This document shows positions 57,225-64,000 of a stretch of DNA of 64,000 nucleotides, one piece after another. Numbering within the stretch: the stretch's first letter is position 1; each line of letters starts with the position of its first letter. Location: assembly GCA_907165135.1 (NCBI GenBank), contig OU015567.1, positions 14,513,001-14,577,000 on the forward strand, read 5' to 3'. This DNA comes from Oikopleura dioica (Eukaryota > Chordata > Appendicularia > Copelata > Oikopleuridae). The position numbers were made by a program, and so were the translations under genes. The notes under the pieces are model-generated. The model was not told the DNA's origin. It was given only the letters and a program-made list of their open reading frames with translations, and made no database searches.

Positions 57225-58313
57225 ATGCCACCCAAGAAGAAACAAGCGGTGAAAGAAACCCCATATGTATCACCAAAAGCCCCAACACCAGAATATACCC
57301 AACCAAATGTTGGGGAAGATCAAAAAGAGGAAGAAGAAACGGAAGTGATGGAGAAGTCGGGAGACAACAAGACCCTTGAGCGAATGGAGAACGATATAGT
57401 AGAACTTCACCGAAGAATGGCCCAACTCAACCGCAAGTTGACCTTGACGAGTCAGTCTGCAGATCTAGTATGTCCGGGGGAAATCATCGAAGCGTTAGCG
57501 AAGGTAGAGGAGGAAACCGACAGATTCAAAGGGGAGAAAGAGGTATCGGTATACCAAGCGATTGCAGCCCAACAAGCATACACGGAATCCCTCACGTTGA
57601 CTTTTGGACCCCCAGCGGGAATGTTGTACAAATTGTTGCGATTTTCCATCCAATCCGAGTTCCGACACTTGTCAAGAGTGGAGCAATCGGCGAAAATGTT
57701 GTCACCAAACCATCATGTTTACAAGGAACTTCGAACAGTTTCAGCGTTGGTATGGGAGGTGATCAGCGACAGGAATCTGGCCTCGGATTGGGTGATAAGC
57801 ATTCGGGAAAGCGTCCGGATCACCATGGAAAAAGGCTACAAGTTGGTGTTTTCAGAGCTCCTGGAGATGGTGGTTGGGGATGAAATGGTTTCGAGAAAAA
57901 CAATGGAGATGAAAGTGCGGAGAGCAAGAAACTTGCTACAGCGTTTGTTTTCGGACGAAATGTTGGGAGTCAAACGTCTTCAAGAATGGATGGATGCAGA
58001 AAAGTCACCAAAGTTTACACGACGTCAGGCAATCGTGAAATTACGGGAGGTTTTCCCCTACCGAATGGAACTGCATGCTGGGAGCTACAAACTGTTGGGA
58101 TTGAGAGAAGCGGACAGAAGAATCGAAAATGGGGAGATCGAGAATTGGCCATCGGCATCGCCACCTGGATACTCCTCAGACGAGGAGCAATTGGAGACCG
58201 AGATGGAATTTGGGCGAAAGCGGCAGCGTTACGACGAAATGCCTGCCGGGAGAAGTTTGGATCAGATGTACGAAAGCCTCAAGATGAAAAGATCGGAAAA
58301 TTTGCGTTTCTAA
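57225..58313 (+). CDS. retroelement ORF2, Gag-like or unknown helical protein
   Basis: 362 residues. Basic start (MPPKKKQAVKE), acidic linker (EDQKEEEETEVMEKSGD), then a heptad-containing helix (NDIVELHRRMAQLNRKLTL) and a globular, mostly helical region (LTLTFGPPAGMLYKLLRFSI, VSALVWEVISDRNLASDWV). The C-terminus is charged (ESLKMKRSENLRF). Its place directly before RT, coiled coil and lack of enzyme motifs match the Gag position of DIRS-like elements, but there is no zinc knuckle. It is separated from RT by 118 nt with its own acceptor, unlike the overlapping ORFs of DIRS-1. Function not established. Confidence 0.7.
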   Translation: MPPKKKQAVKETPYVSPKAPTPEYTQPNVGEDQKEEEETEVMEKSGDNKTLERMENDIVELHRRMAQLNRKLTLTSQSADLVCPGEIIEALAKVEEETDRFKGEKEVSVYQAIAAQQAYTESLTLTFGPPAGMLYKLLRFSIQSEFRHLSRVEQSAKMLSPNHHVYKELRTVSALVWEVISDRNLASDWVISIRESVRITMEKGYKLVFSELLEMVVGDEMVSRKTMEMKVRRARNLLQRLFSDEMLGVKRLQEWMDAEKSPKFTRRQAIVKLREVFPYRMELHAGSYKLLGLREADRRIENGEIENWPSASPPGYSSDEEQLETEMEFGRKRQRYDEMPAGRSLDQMYESLKMKRSENLRF

Positions 58314-58426
58314 AAGATTCTGTCCCCCAACAATTCCTGTTAAAGCCTGTACTTAATCGTCAGAGACATCACTGAACAAGGGGAAATGGATTTTAGGCGA
58401 CATATTAGGAGCTCACATTGCATATG

Positions 58427-58431
58427 TTTAG
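58427..58431 (+). promoter_or_regulatory. splice acceptor before RT gene
   Basis: TATGTTTAG ends exactly at the base before the RT ATG (58432): a zero-nucleotide gap. With a trans-spliced leader the mRNA would have only the leader as 5' UTR. Confidence 0.65.
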
Positions 58432-60866
58432 ATGGGAAAATCGGAGAAAGATGTGGAAGTGGAGATGCAGCGTCGCTTGCAACAAGGAGAATTCAACCCA
58501 ACAGAACACCCGACAGTGGGCGCGAACCAGTTTGACCCAACACATCCAGGTGATCTGAATTTCAAAAGCGAGCAATGGGAGTTAGAGAGATGGTTAGAGT
58601 ACGGAGCCGTAGCGCTAGAATTATTTGAAAAGCTTAAGAAGGGAGAGGTTGAACCTAGTTGGGAGATGGTGAAGTTCCGAACAGAGTCGGAGTTTGTGGC
58701 AGGATCCTTTTCGAACCACCCCCAGATCTGGTTAATTTTGATTAACCAAATGCCACCGGAAGCGCGAGCGGAGATTTATCACTCAGTCTGGGAAGGAGTG
58801 AATTTATTTGATAACCTCCAGGAAGTTAAACTGTCAAAACCGGCAAGTTACAAGAGGGTAGAGTTTGGTACGTATTTCGAGCGGAACCCGGATAATAAAA
58901 ATCGTAGTCACCTACACCCAAAATCCAAAACGGATCGAACCTCCAAATATTACCCTAAAAACGTGTTGGTTCCGGTGTTTGCAAAGGGACCGCAGAGGGG
59001 TCAGCCGTTGAAGTTCAAAAACCCTGCATCGTTAATTAACCTTCATGAGTTTGTGGTGAAGCAGATTGTGGATTGGACTAAAAAGGGAGCGCTAGAAGTG
59101 TTGGGGAATCACATGCCGACACCGAGACTAACAAGTTCCATCATTGTGGTTCCAAAAAGCGGAGAGGAAAAATGGAGAGTCTGTTTTAACGGGGCACCAT
59201 TCAAGGAGTTGGAGAAGTTCTCCCAACCCTGCTCCATGGATGACTGTGCCACGGTTCTGCCTTTTTTGGAAAAAGGCATGTTAATGATGAAGGTAGATGA
59301 TAAATCGGGTTTCCACCACCTCCAGCTCGACCAATTTTCGCGAAATATGGCGGTTTGTGAATATGGGGGGATTAGTTTCAGATACAAAGCGGCTCCTTTT
59401 GGAATACCCAAAGTGCCAGGAATTTACCAAACGGTAAATTCAGTACCGGTGAATGCCCTGCGAAAGGCGGGCCACATGTGTTTTCTTTATTTGGATGACA
59501 GGTTGTTTTTGGTGAAGCCGGAGAGTAGAAAGCAAGAGCAAGAATGGAGACGAGGTGTTACTGCCCCAAAAGGTCCGATTATGGGTTTACTGCTCATGAC
59601 GGCAGTCGGTACATATATTAATCGGAAAAAGAGCGAATTAATCCCAACATCCAAGATTGAGTTCCTGGGTTTCGAGTTCAATACGGTGAAAGGAACGGTT
59701 AAGATTCCCCATGCAAAATGGACGGCATTTGTTGAGTTGGCTAGTGGGGTGAGAAGACGAAAAACCGTCACCTTCAAAGAACTAGAGAGATTGAGGGGAA
59801 AAATGTGCGCGTTTGCGATAGTTGCTACCAACATGCGGCTTTTCATCAGGCGCATTACGCAAGTATTGGTGGAGAATGAAGGAAAACAACATGTTAAGGT
59901 GACTGAGGAGTTGAGAGATGAGTTGAAAGTGTGGCTAGACTCTAAATATGTGAAGAAAGAAAGATCTTGGGTGAAAAAGGGCATTACTACGGTCGAGACC
60001 AGAGTGTACACCGATGCCAGCAACTATGCGGCAGGGATCTACATTGAGACAGAAGGGCTGGAGGTAAATGTACCCTGGGGCGAGGAGGACGCGATAAGTA
60101 GAGATTGCATTTTCCTGAAGGAAGCATGGGCAGTTTACCACGCCCTGGACGCATATGGTCACCTTCTGAAGGATAAGCGGGTTCATTTTCTTAATGACAA
60201 TATGTGTGTGGTGAGCTGTTTCGAACACGGGAGTCGCAAGAGCCCAGCCCTAACCCGACTTATCAGAATGATACACCAAAAAGCATGCGACCAAAATGTA
60301 GAAATGATGATGTCGTGGGTGAGTACGAAAGACCAATTGGCGGACGAGGCGTCCAGGGAGGTAGACGTGAAAGAAGCAATAGTAAGGAGAGCAGTGTTCC
60401 ACCAAATAGAGACCATCGTTGGTTTTCCAATGGAAGTGGATGGAATGGCGGCAGTAGGGAATGCGAAATGTGAAAAATACATTTCGATGAGAAGAGAACA
60501 CACGGCATGGAAACATGATTTTTCCGTGCTCACGATTTCGAGGGTAAAAACCTTTGGATTTTCCCTCCCCAAACAATTCTTAATGAAACCTACAAACATC
60601 TTGCAGAGTTTGCACAAAAGGAGAAGTGGGCGTTGTTGTTGTTGGAGTACGAGACTATATCACCAATCTGGGCAGATGTAGCAGGAAAGGAAAGTTTCAC
60701 TCGGGTGGAGTTGGGAGAACTAGAAGTACCAGTGCTGTTTCCAGCAATGGAGGAGCACCCGGAATGGGGCTACTGGAAAATACCAGAGCGAGCTAATCCG
60801 ATTCTTTTAGTGCACAAGCCGCCACAACACCCCCAACGACGAAAACGCTTGAAGAAGCTATGGTAG
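58432..60866 (+). CDS. DIRS-type reverse transcriptase/RNase H
   Basis: Copies element RNA to DNA and degrades the template. RT motifs: KWRVCFNGAPF (about 245), motif A MMKVDDKSGFHHLQL with D289, motif B FRYKAAPFGIPKVPGIYQT, motif C FLYLDDRLFL with D355/D356, and the thumb-side IEFLGFEF. RNase H residues: D528 (VYTDAS), E564 (FLKEAW), D589 (LNDNMCVVSCFEHGSRKSP, the DIRS-style block) and D638 (DQLADEAS). The open frame stops after 749 codons at 60681. However, a GTAAAA donor at 60544 and an acceptor ending at 60608 would join a second frame open to 60866 that looks genuinely coding (GYWKIPERANP). A frameshift or splice there is therefore likely. No methyltransferase domain, aspartic protease or integrase is present. 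The frame is intact through all catalytic motifs. Confidence 0.93.
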
Positions 60867-61010
60867 ATATGGAGACAATCAGGAGACAGCTCTGGAGAAT
60901 TTGGTGTGCTGAAAAGCAATATTGCGGAAATTGACAAACCACTAAAACACCCAACTATCCTCATTTTATTTCGCTGATAAGCTGGCGGAACGAGTAAAAA
61001 ACAGTAATGT

Positions 61011-61015
61011 TTTAG
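61011..61015 (+). promoter_or_regulatory. splice acceptor before retroelement ORF4
   Basis: AATGTTTTAG, 21 nt before the first ATG (61037) of the small helical ORF. Confidence 0.5.
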
Positions 61016-61036
61016 ACTGATTTGGTGAAAAAAGAA

Positions 61037-61441
61037 ATGGAGGAAGTTCGGCGGATCGCGGCGCAATACTCGCGCACCCAACGACAACGAATGATTGATC
61101 TGCACAATGATGCTAATGTGGTGATTGAGAAGATGGACAGGGAGATTCGGGGCAGATGTCGGGAGACTGAGCTGATGGAATTGGCGGAAGAAGGCGTGAA
61201 AAGATTTACGAGCTTCGCAAATAAATTCTGTGCTAGCTTTCCCATGTATTTTCCCCTGTACAACGAAATGATCTGGAGTTTGCGAGAGGCCACTGCGGCA
61301 CGGCGGGTAGAATTCTCAAAATACCAAAATCTCTCCCGTTTCAACAAAGAAGTATTGAGGAGTCTGGAGATTTTTACCACCACTCATGTATCCGCCTCGA
61401 TATGTTCGATTTGGGAGTTGGAGATTTTAGGAGAGATCTAA
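61037..61441 (+). CDS. retroelement ORF4, small helical protein
   Basis: 134 residues from ATG 61037 (the frame is open slightly upstream, but only to a TTG). Predicted almost wholly helical and charged (MEEVRRIAAQYSRTQRQRM, RFTSFANKFCASFPMYFP, REATAARRVEFSKYQ). No motif of protease, nuclease or capsid is recognised. It sits between RT and the nucleocapsid-like gene with its own acceptor, so it is probably expressed separately. Accessory role unknown. Confidence 0.55.
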   Translation: MEEVRRIAAQYSRTQRQRMIDLHNDANVVIEKMDREIRGRCRETELMELAEEGVKRFTSFANKFCASFPMYFPLYNEMIWSLREATAARRVEFSKYQNLSRFNKEVLRSLEIFTTTHVSASICSIWELEILGEI

Positions 61442-61546
61442 CTCGCATGAGGGAAGGCCGAACCCTAATTCCACCAACACTAGACTAAAAAGAAACCACC
61501 AAACTGCCAAACAAAAATAAGCCGCCAAAATTGCTAACCCATCGCC

Positions 61547-61553
61547 TTTTTAG
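61547..61553 (+). promoter_or_regulatory. splice acceptor before retroelement ORF5
   Basis: TTTTTAG preceded by a TTGCTAACCC branch-point-like word about 15 nt upstream, then AC and the ATG at 61556. This is the best acceptor context of the series. Confidence 0.65.
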
Positions 61554-61555
61554 AC

Positions 61556-62851
61556 ATGAGTTTCGGAGAAATGGTACGGACATCGAGTTTCCACGCGAAA
61601 GCGTCAAAAACGAATGTGAAAAGAATGGAAGTTGGGGGAACCACCACCGCCAAGATCGCGCAAGAACAATACGAAACCATCATGGCGAAAAATATGGAGA
61701 ACAACCATTTTTCAACGCTGTACCGACGAATGAAGGAGATGGAGAGACGTTGCCAGGTCATGACGGAGCAGGGCCTAGAAAATCAAGACGAACTAGACAA
61801 CTTAAGAGCGCTCCGCAAGGAAAGAACTCGAATAGCTGGTATTTTGGAGAATGGGGGCAAACCGTCACGAAATGAAGAACTGGCGTACGCCAAGTCCAAG
61901 AACATCGATGAAGATATCAAAGAACTACAGCGGCAAGATCTGGCTCTTATGGTGGAGAATGAGAAGATGTTTGAGAAGGTGGAAAATGCCAAAAAATCCC
62001 TCAAAGACTATGCCCTAAACAACATGAAAACCACCTATGCATACAAACAAAATGATGAATTCTACAAGGTCGGGTCGGGAAGCTGCTTGCTACAAATGGA
62101 TCGTGAGGATGAGAGACAGGTGGGAGCGGCGTATGTGGCGTTTTTCAAAGAAGCAGACCTACGAAAGCTCACCCGAGAAGAAGTGACCCCCATTGTCAAA
62201 AGATACGCCGAGGCAATCCCTCCTTCGAACCCAGACCGACAGAAAGTCATGGATTGTTGGAATTTGTTGCGAGACCACCCAGACTGCCCACGCTTCCAGT
62301 TCTACGAGAAGGTTAAGCACACGCTTACGGATCGACATCGGGATGAATTTGTGGAGAAGTTCAACACGGTGTACGATAATGAGGAGCATCGGGCGGACCT
62401 GCAGAATAGTATGGATGAGAAAACCTGTGCCCGACAATTACTAGTCCAAAAAAGGACAACATACCACCTCTCGGACGCGCTAATGAAGGAGTACAAGGCT
62501 TACAAGGATCGAATGCCAAAAGATGAATTGGAGAAGTTGGGGATAACGGACGAGATGATCCGGACGTATGAAAATGGTCAGAAGAAGAAGAAAGAAGGGA
62601 AGAAAAATCACCAAAGGGATCGTCAACACTACAAAGGAAACCGACGACACAATAGGGGCGACCGTGATGGTAGGGATAGATATTACGACCGACGGCAAGA
62701 CCGACGAGATGGTGGGGGAAGGAGATATTATGACAAGCCGTACGACCGCCAAAGAGACTACGGGAAACCATACTGGAAGGAAGGAAAACAGGACCGAAAG
62801 GACTTCCGATCAAACCATGTTGGAAAAGGAGAAAATGGAGGAAAAAACTGA
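61556..62851 (+). CDS. retroelement ORF5, Gag/nucleocapsid-like basic protein
   Basis: 431 residues. The first about 330 are helical and charged with coiled-coil stretches (ELDNLRALRKERTRIAGIL, DLALMVENEKMFEKVENAKK), compatible with a capsid or assembly domain. From about residue 340 the chain turns into a long Lys/Arg/Gly/Asp/Tyr-rich tail (KKKKEGKKNHQRDRQHYKG, RRHNRGDRDGRDRYYDRR), typical of RNA-binding nucleocapsid tails lacking CCHC knuckles. A Gag-like gene between RT and recombinase is unusual: in DIRS-like elements Gag is upstream of RT. Assignment rests on composition alone; an RNA chaperone is an alternative. Confidence 0.65.
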   Translation: MSFGEMVRTSSFHAKASKTNVKRMEVGGTTTAKIAQEQYETIMAKNMENNHFSTLYRRMKEMERRCQVMTEQGLENQDELDNLRALRKERTRIAGILENGGKPSRNEELAYAKSKNIDEDIKELQRQDLALMVENEKMFEKVENAKKSLKDYALNNMKTTYAYKQNDEFYKVGSGSCLLQMDREDERQVGAAYVAFFKEADLRKLTREEVTPIVKRYAEAIPPSNPDRQKVMDCWNLLRDHPDCPRFQFYEKVKHTLTDRHRDEFVEKFNTVYDNEEHRADLQNSMDEKTCARQLLVQKRTTYHLSDALMKEYKAYKDRMPKDELEKLGITDEMIRTYENGQKKKKEGKKNHQRDRQHYKGNRRHNRGDRDGRDRYYDRRQDRRDGGGRRYYDKPYDRQRDYGKPYWKEGKQDRKDFRSNHVGKGENGGKN

Positions 62852-62997
62852 ACCCGACACAAAGGAAGAAACCAATTGTCTGTATACATAAAAAATCTGT
62901 GAATCTGGTGACCCAACACACTGTGCTTCCCACCACGTTATTATTGTAAAATTGGAGTACTGTAAATCTAGTGAAAACAGAATGATATCCAGCAATA

Positions 62998-63002
62998 TTT
63001 AG
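62998..63002 (+). promoter_or_regulatory. splice acceptor before recombinase gene
   Basis: CAATATTTAG, 4 nt before the recombinase ATG at 63007. Confidence 0.6.
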
Positions 63003-63006
63003 ATTG

Positions 63007-64000
63007 ATGGGGCGGAAGAAAAAACCAAACGCTTTCTCCAAAGACTCGGACAGGATGGATTGGATGGAGAAAAGATGGGGAACCTTCAAAAAGGAAAGGA
63101 AAAAGCCAGTCATCAACGCCAAGACGGTCAAACAATTCCTGGAAGTTGTGGACGTCCCAACACCAACACGACCAGCAGTTTATGGACAATGGGGAGGTAC
63201 CATCACCCGAGTGTTGGAGGAGGAAAGAGGAATACCGATGACAAAACAGGCGGCGATGGAGATATCCAGGTGGGCAAACACTCAGTCACGAGCATTGGCC
63301 AAGACTCAGCTGTTTGAGTCCAAATCAAGTCCCACCATGAGCCAAGAACGTTTTCTGAGAGTCTGCAAAGAATTTTGGAACAAAGAATGGAAAGACAACA
63401 CCTACAAAACGACCGCGCTGGCGGTTTATCTGGCGGGAAGTACTGGAGCGAGATTGGGGGAAGTGCTGGGACTGTGGATTGAAGATTTGGAGAAGTCGGT
63501 GGACAACGGCTGCACATTCATACGATTCCCCCTACGAGTATCGAAAACCAACGCGAACAAATCACGGCCCGAAAGCCTAATTCTCAGTGTGAGTGGAAAA
63601 GAGGAGATCCCGATACTGCGATGGATGACTGGCATCTTGAATGGACGAGAGAAAGGACTCTTGTTCCCAGGCACCACCAATGCGAAAATCAATGCTCATC
63701 TGAAAGCTCTTTACAAGAAGATGAACTGGAAGAACCCCCCAACTGGACACGGGCTCAGAGGCACGTTTGTGGTGAATAGTTTGGACGCTGGGGCGAGCAA
63801 GACAGACATTGTAAATCAATGCAGATGGCAGACGTTCCAAATGATTGACAGATACAGCAACCAGCACAGACAATGCACCACCAAAGGACCAGCACATGTT
63901 ATCGCAGAGCTGAAACAAGTGGAAGAAGGGAGACGAATCGAAGAAAGGAATAGGGAGCACAAAAAGAGATCCGAAATGCTTGAGGCATTGCTTCCAAAGA
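63007..64000 (+). CDS. tyrosine recombinase, truncated by the window edge
   Basis: At least 331 residues, no stop before the window ends. Catalytic residues of the tyrosine recombinase (phage-integrase) fold are all present: Arg149 in TGARLGEVLGLW, Lys180 (RVSKTNANK) in the beta-hairpin position, His248 and Arg251 in GHGLRGTF, Trp274 in the His/Trp position (CRWQTF) and the nucleophile Tyr283 (MIDRYSN), nine residues after Trp274. The N-terminal about 120 residues form a basic, helical arm/core-binding region (MGRKKKPNAFSKDSD). In DIRS-type elements this enzyme integrates a circular cDNA without target duplication. ATG at 63007 follows TTTAG by 4 nt. The protein continues with a charged helix (QVEEGRRIEERNREHKKRSE). 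It is the 3'-most gene seen, as in DIRS-1. Confidence 0.93.
   Translation, partial: MGRKKKPNAFSKDSDRMDWMEKRWGTFKKERKKPVINAKTVKQFLEVVDVPTPTRPAVYGQWGGTITRVLEEERGIPMTKQAAMEISRWANTQSRALAKTQLFESKSSPTMSQERFLRVCKEFWNKEWKDNTYKTTALAVYLAGSTGARLGEVLGLWIEDLEKSVDNGCTFIRFPLRVSKTNANKSRPESLILSVSGKEEIPILRWMTGILNGREKGLLFPGTTNAKINAHLKALYKKMNWKNPPTGHGLRGTFVVNSLDAGASKTDIVNQCRWQTFQMIDRYSNQHRQCTTKGPAHVIAELKQVEEGRRIEERNREHKKRSEMLEALLPK

Larger units (their letters stand above)
50645..64000 (+). mobile_element. giant multi-ORF tyrosine-recombinase retroelement, 3' end outside the window
   Basis: Six consecutive plus-strand genes share coding style and spacing: ORF1 (unknown, over 1,750 aa), ORF2 (unknown or Gag-like), RT/RNase H, a small helical protein, a basic Gag/nucleocapsid-like protein, and a tyrosine recombinase. 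RT with RNase H plus a tyrosine recombinase and no integrase or protease identifies the DIRS/Ngaro/PAT order (YR retrotransposons). Known members are about 4-8 kb with two to four ORFs; this is at least 12.8 kb. No methyltransferase domain is visible. Each ORF follows a TTTAG acceptor by 0-21 nt. Main frames are intact, so the copy may be recent or functional. The left boundary is inferred from upstream repeats; terminal repeats could not be paired because the right end is missing. Confidence 0.85.

Noticed and set aside
59487-60023. 178-codon antisense frame across RT
   Set aside because: Mirror of the RT coding strand's codon bias; the plus strand encodes all RT motifs.

Overview
The window looks like nuclear DNA of a larvacean tunicate, most likely Oikopleura dioica or a close relative. 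The evidence is chordate-type genes (WDFY3, TELO2, STT3B, MAN2A), very short introns (about 41-60 nt), some introns whose frame only works with non-GT donors (GA-AG, GC-AG), and tightly packed same-strand genes. Most of those genes start immediately after a splice acceptor, usually in the form AG|A-ATG. This is the layout expected for operons resolved by spliced-leader (SL) trans-splicing. No database search was possible; all names rest on reading motifs.

Region 1 (1.7-29 kb, minus strand) is a run of ten co-directional genes. In transcription order they are WDFY3-like, DPM2, MAN2A, BMS1, an unrecognised helical protein, TELO2, ALAD, a TIGAR-like phosphatase, TSFM and RBKS. From BMS1 onward the intercistronic gaps are 0-90 nt and most starts sit 1 nt after an acceptor. 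The BMS1 stop codon doubles as the next acceptor, and DPM2 and MAN2A overlap by ATGA. A 922-bp inverted-repeat element interrupts a WDFY3 coding exon.

Region 2 (29-31.5 kb) is a small repeat cluster: a palindromic MITE, a foldback of about 600 bp, and a Mutator-like MITE with an exact 10-bp target duplication. Region 3 (31.8-37.1 kb, plus strand) carries two subunits of the same oligosaccharyltransferase complex, MAGT1/TUSC3 and STT3B, with a probable small membrane-protein gene nested antisense in an STT3B intron. Region 4 (37.6-49.5 kb) holds a coiled-coil protein gene, a TRPM-type channel gene, four copies of a short MITE family (two of them inside the TRPM gene), a non-autonomous hAT element with an 8-bp duplication, a tRNA-Ala(AGC) and a small single-pass membrane protein.

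Region 5 (about 50.6 kb to the window edge, plus strand) is the most unusual part. It is a very large, multi-gene tyrosine-recombinase retroelement of at least about 12.8 kb. It encodes an unrecognised protein of more than 1,750 residues with a zinc-ribbon-like Cys4 motif, a second unknown or Gag-like protein, a DIRS-type reverse transcriptase/RNase H with all catalytic residues visible, a small helical protein, a Gag/nucleocapsid-like basic protein, and a tyrosine recombinase whose catalytic residues are intact but whose 3' end lies beyond the window. Each of the six ORFs begins 0-21 nt after a TTTAG acceptor. The element therefore appears to copy the operon/SL layout of its host, which I do not recognise from any described DIRS, Ngaro, PAT or VIPER element.
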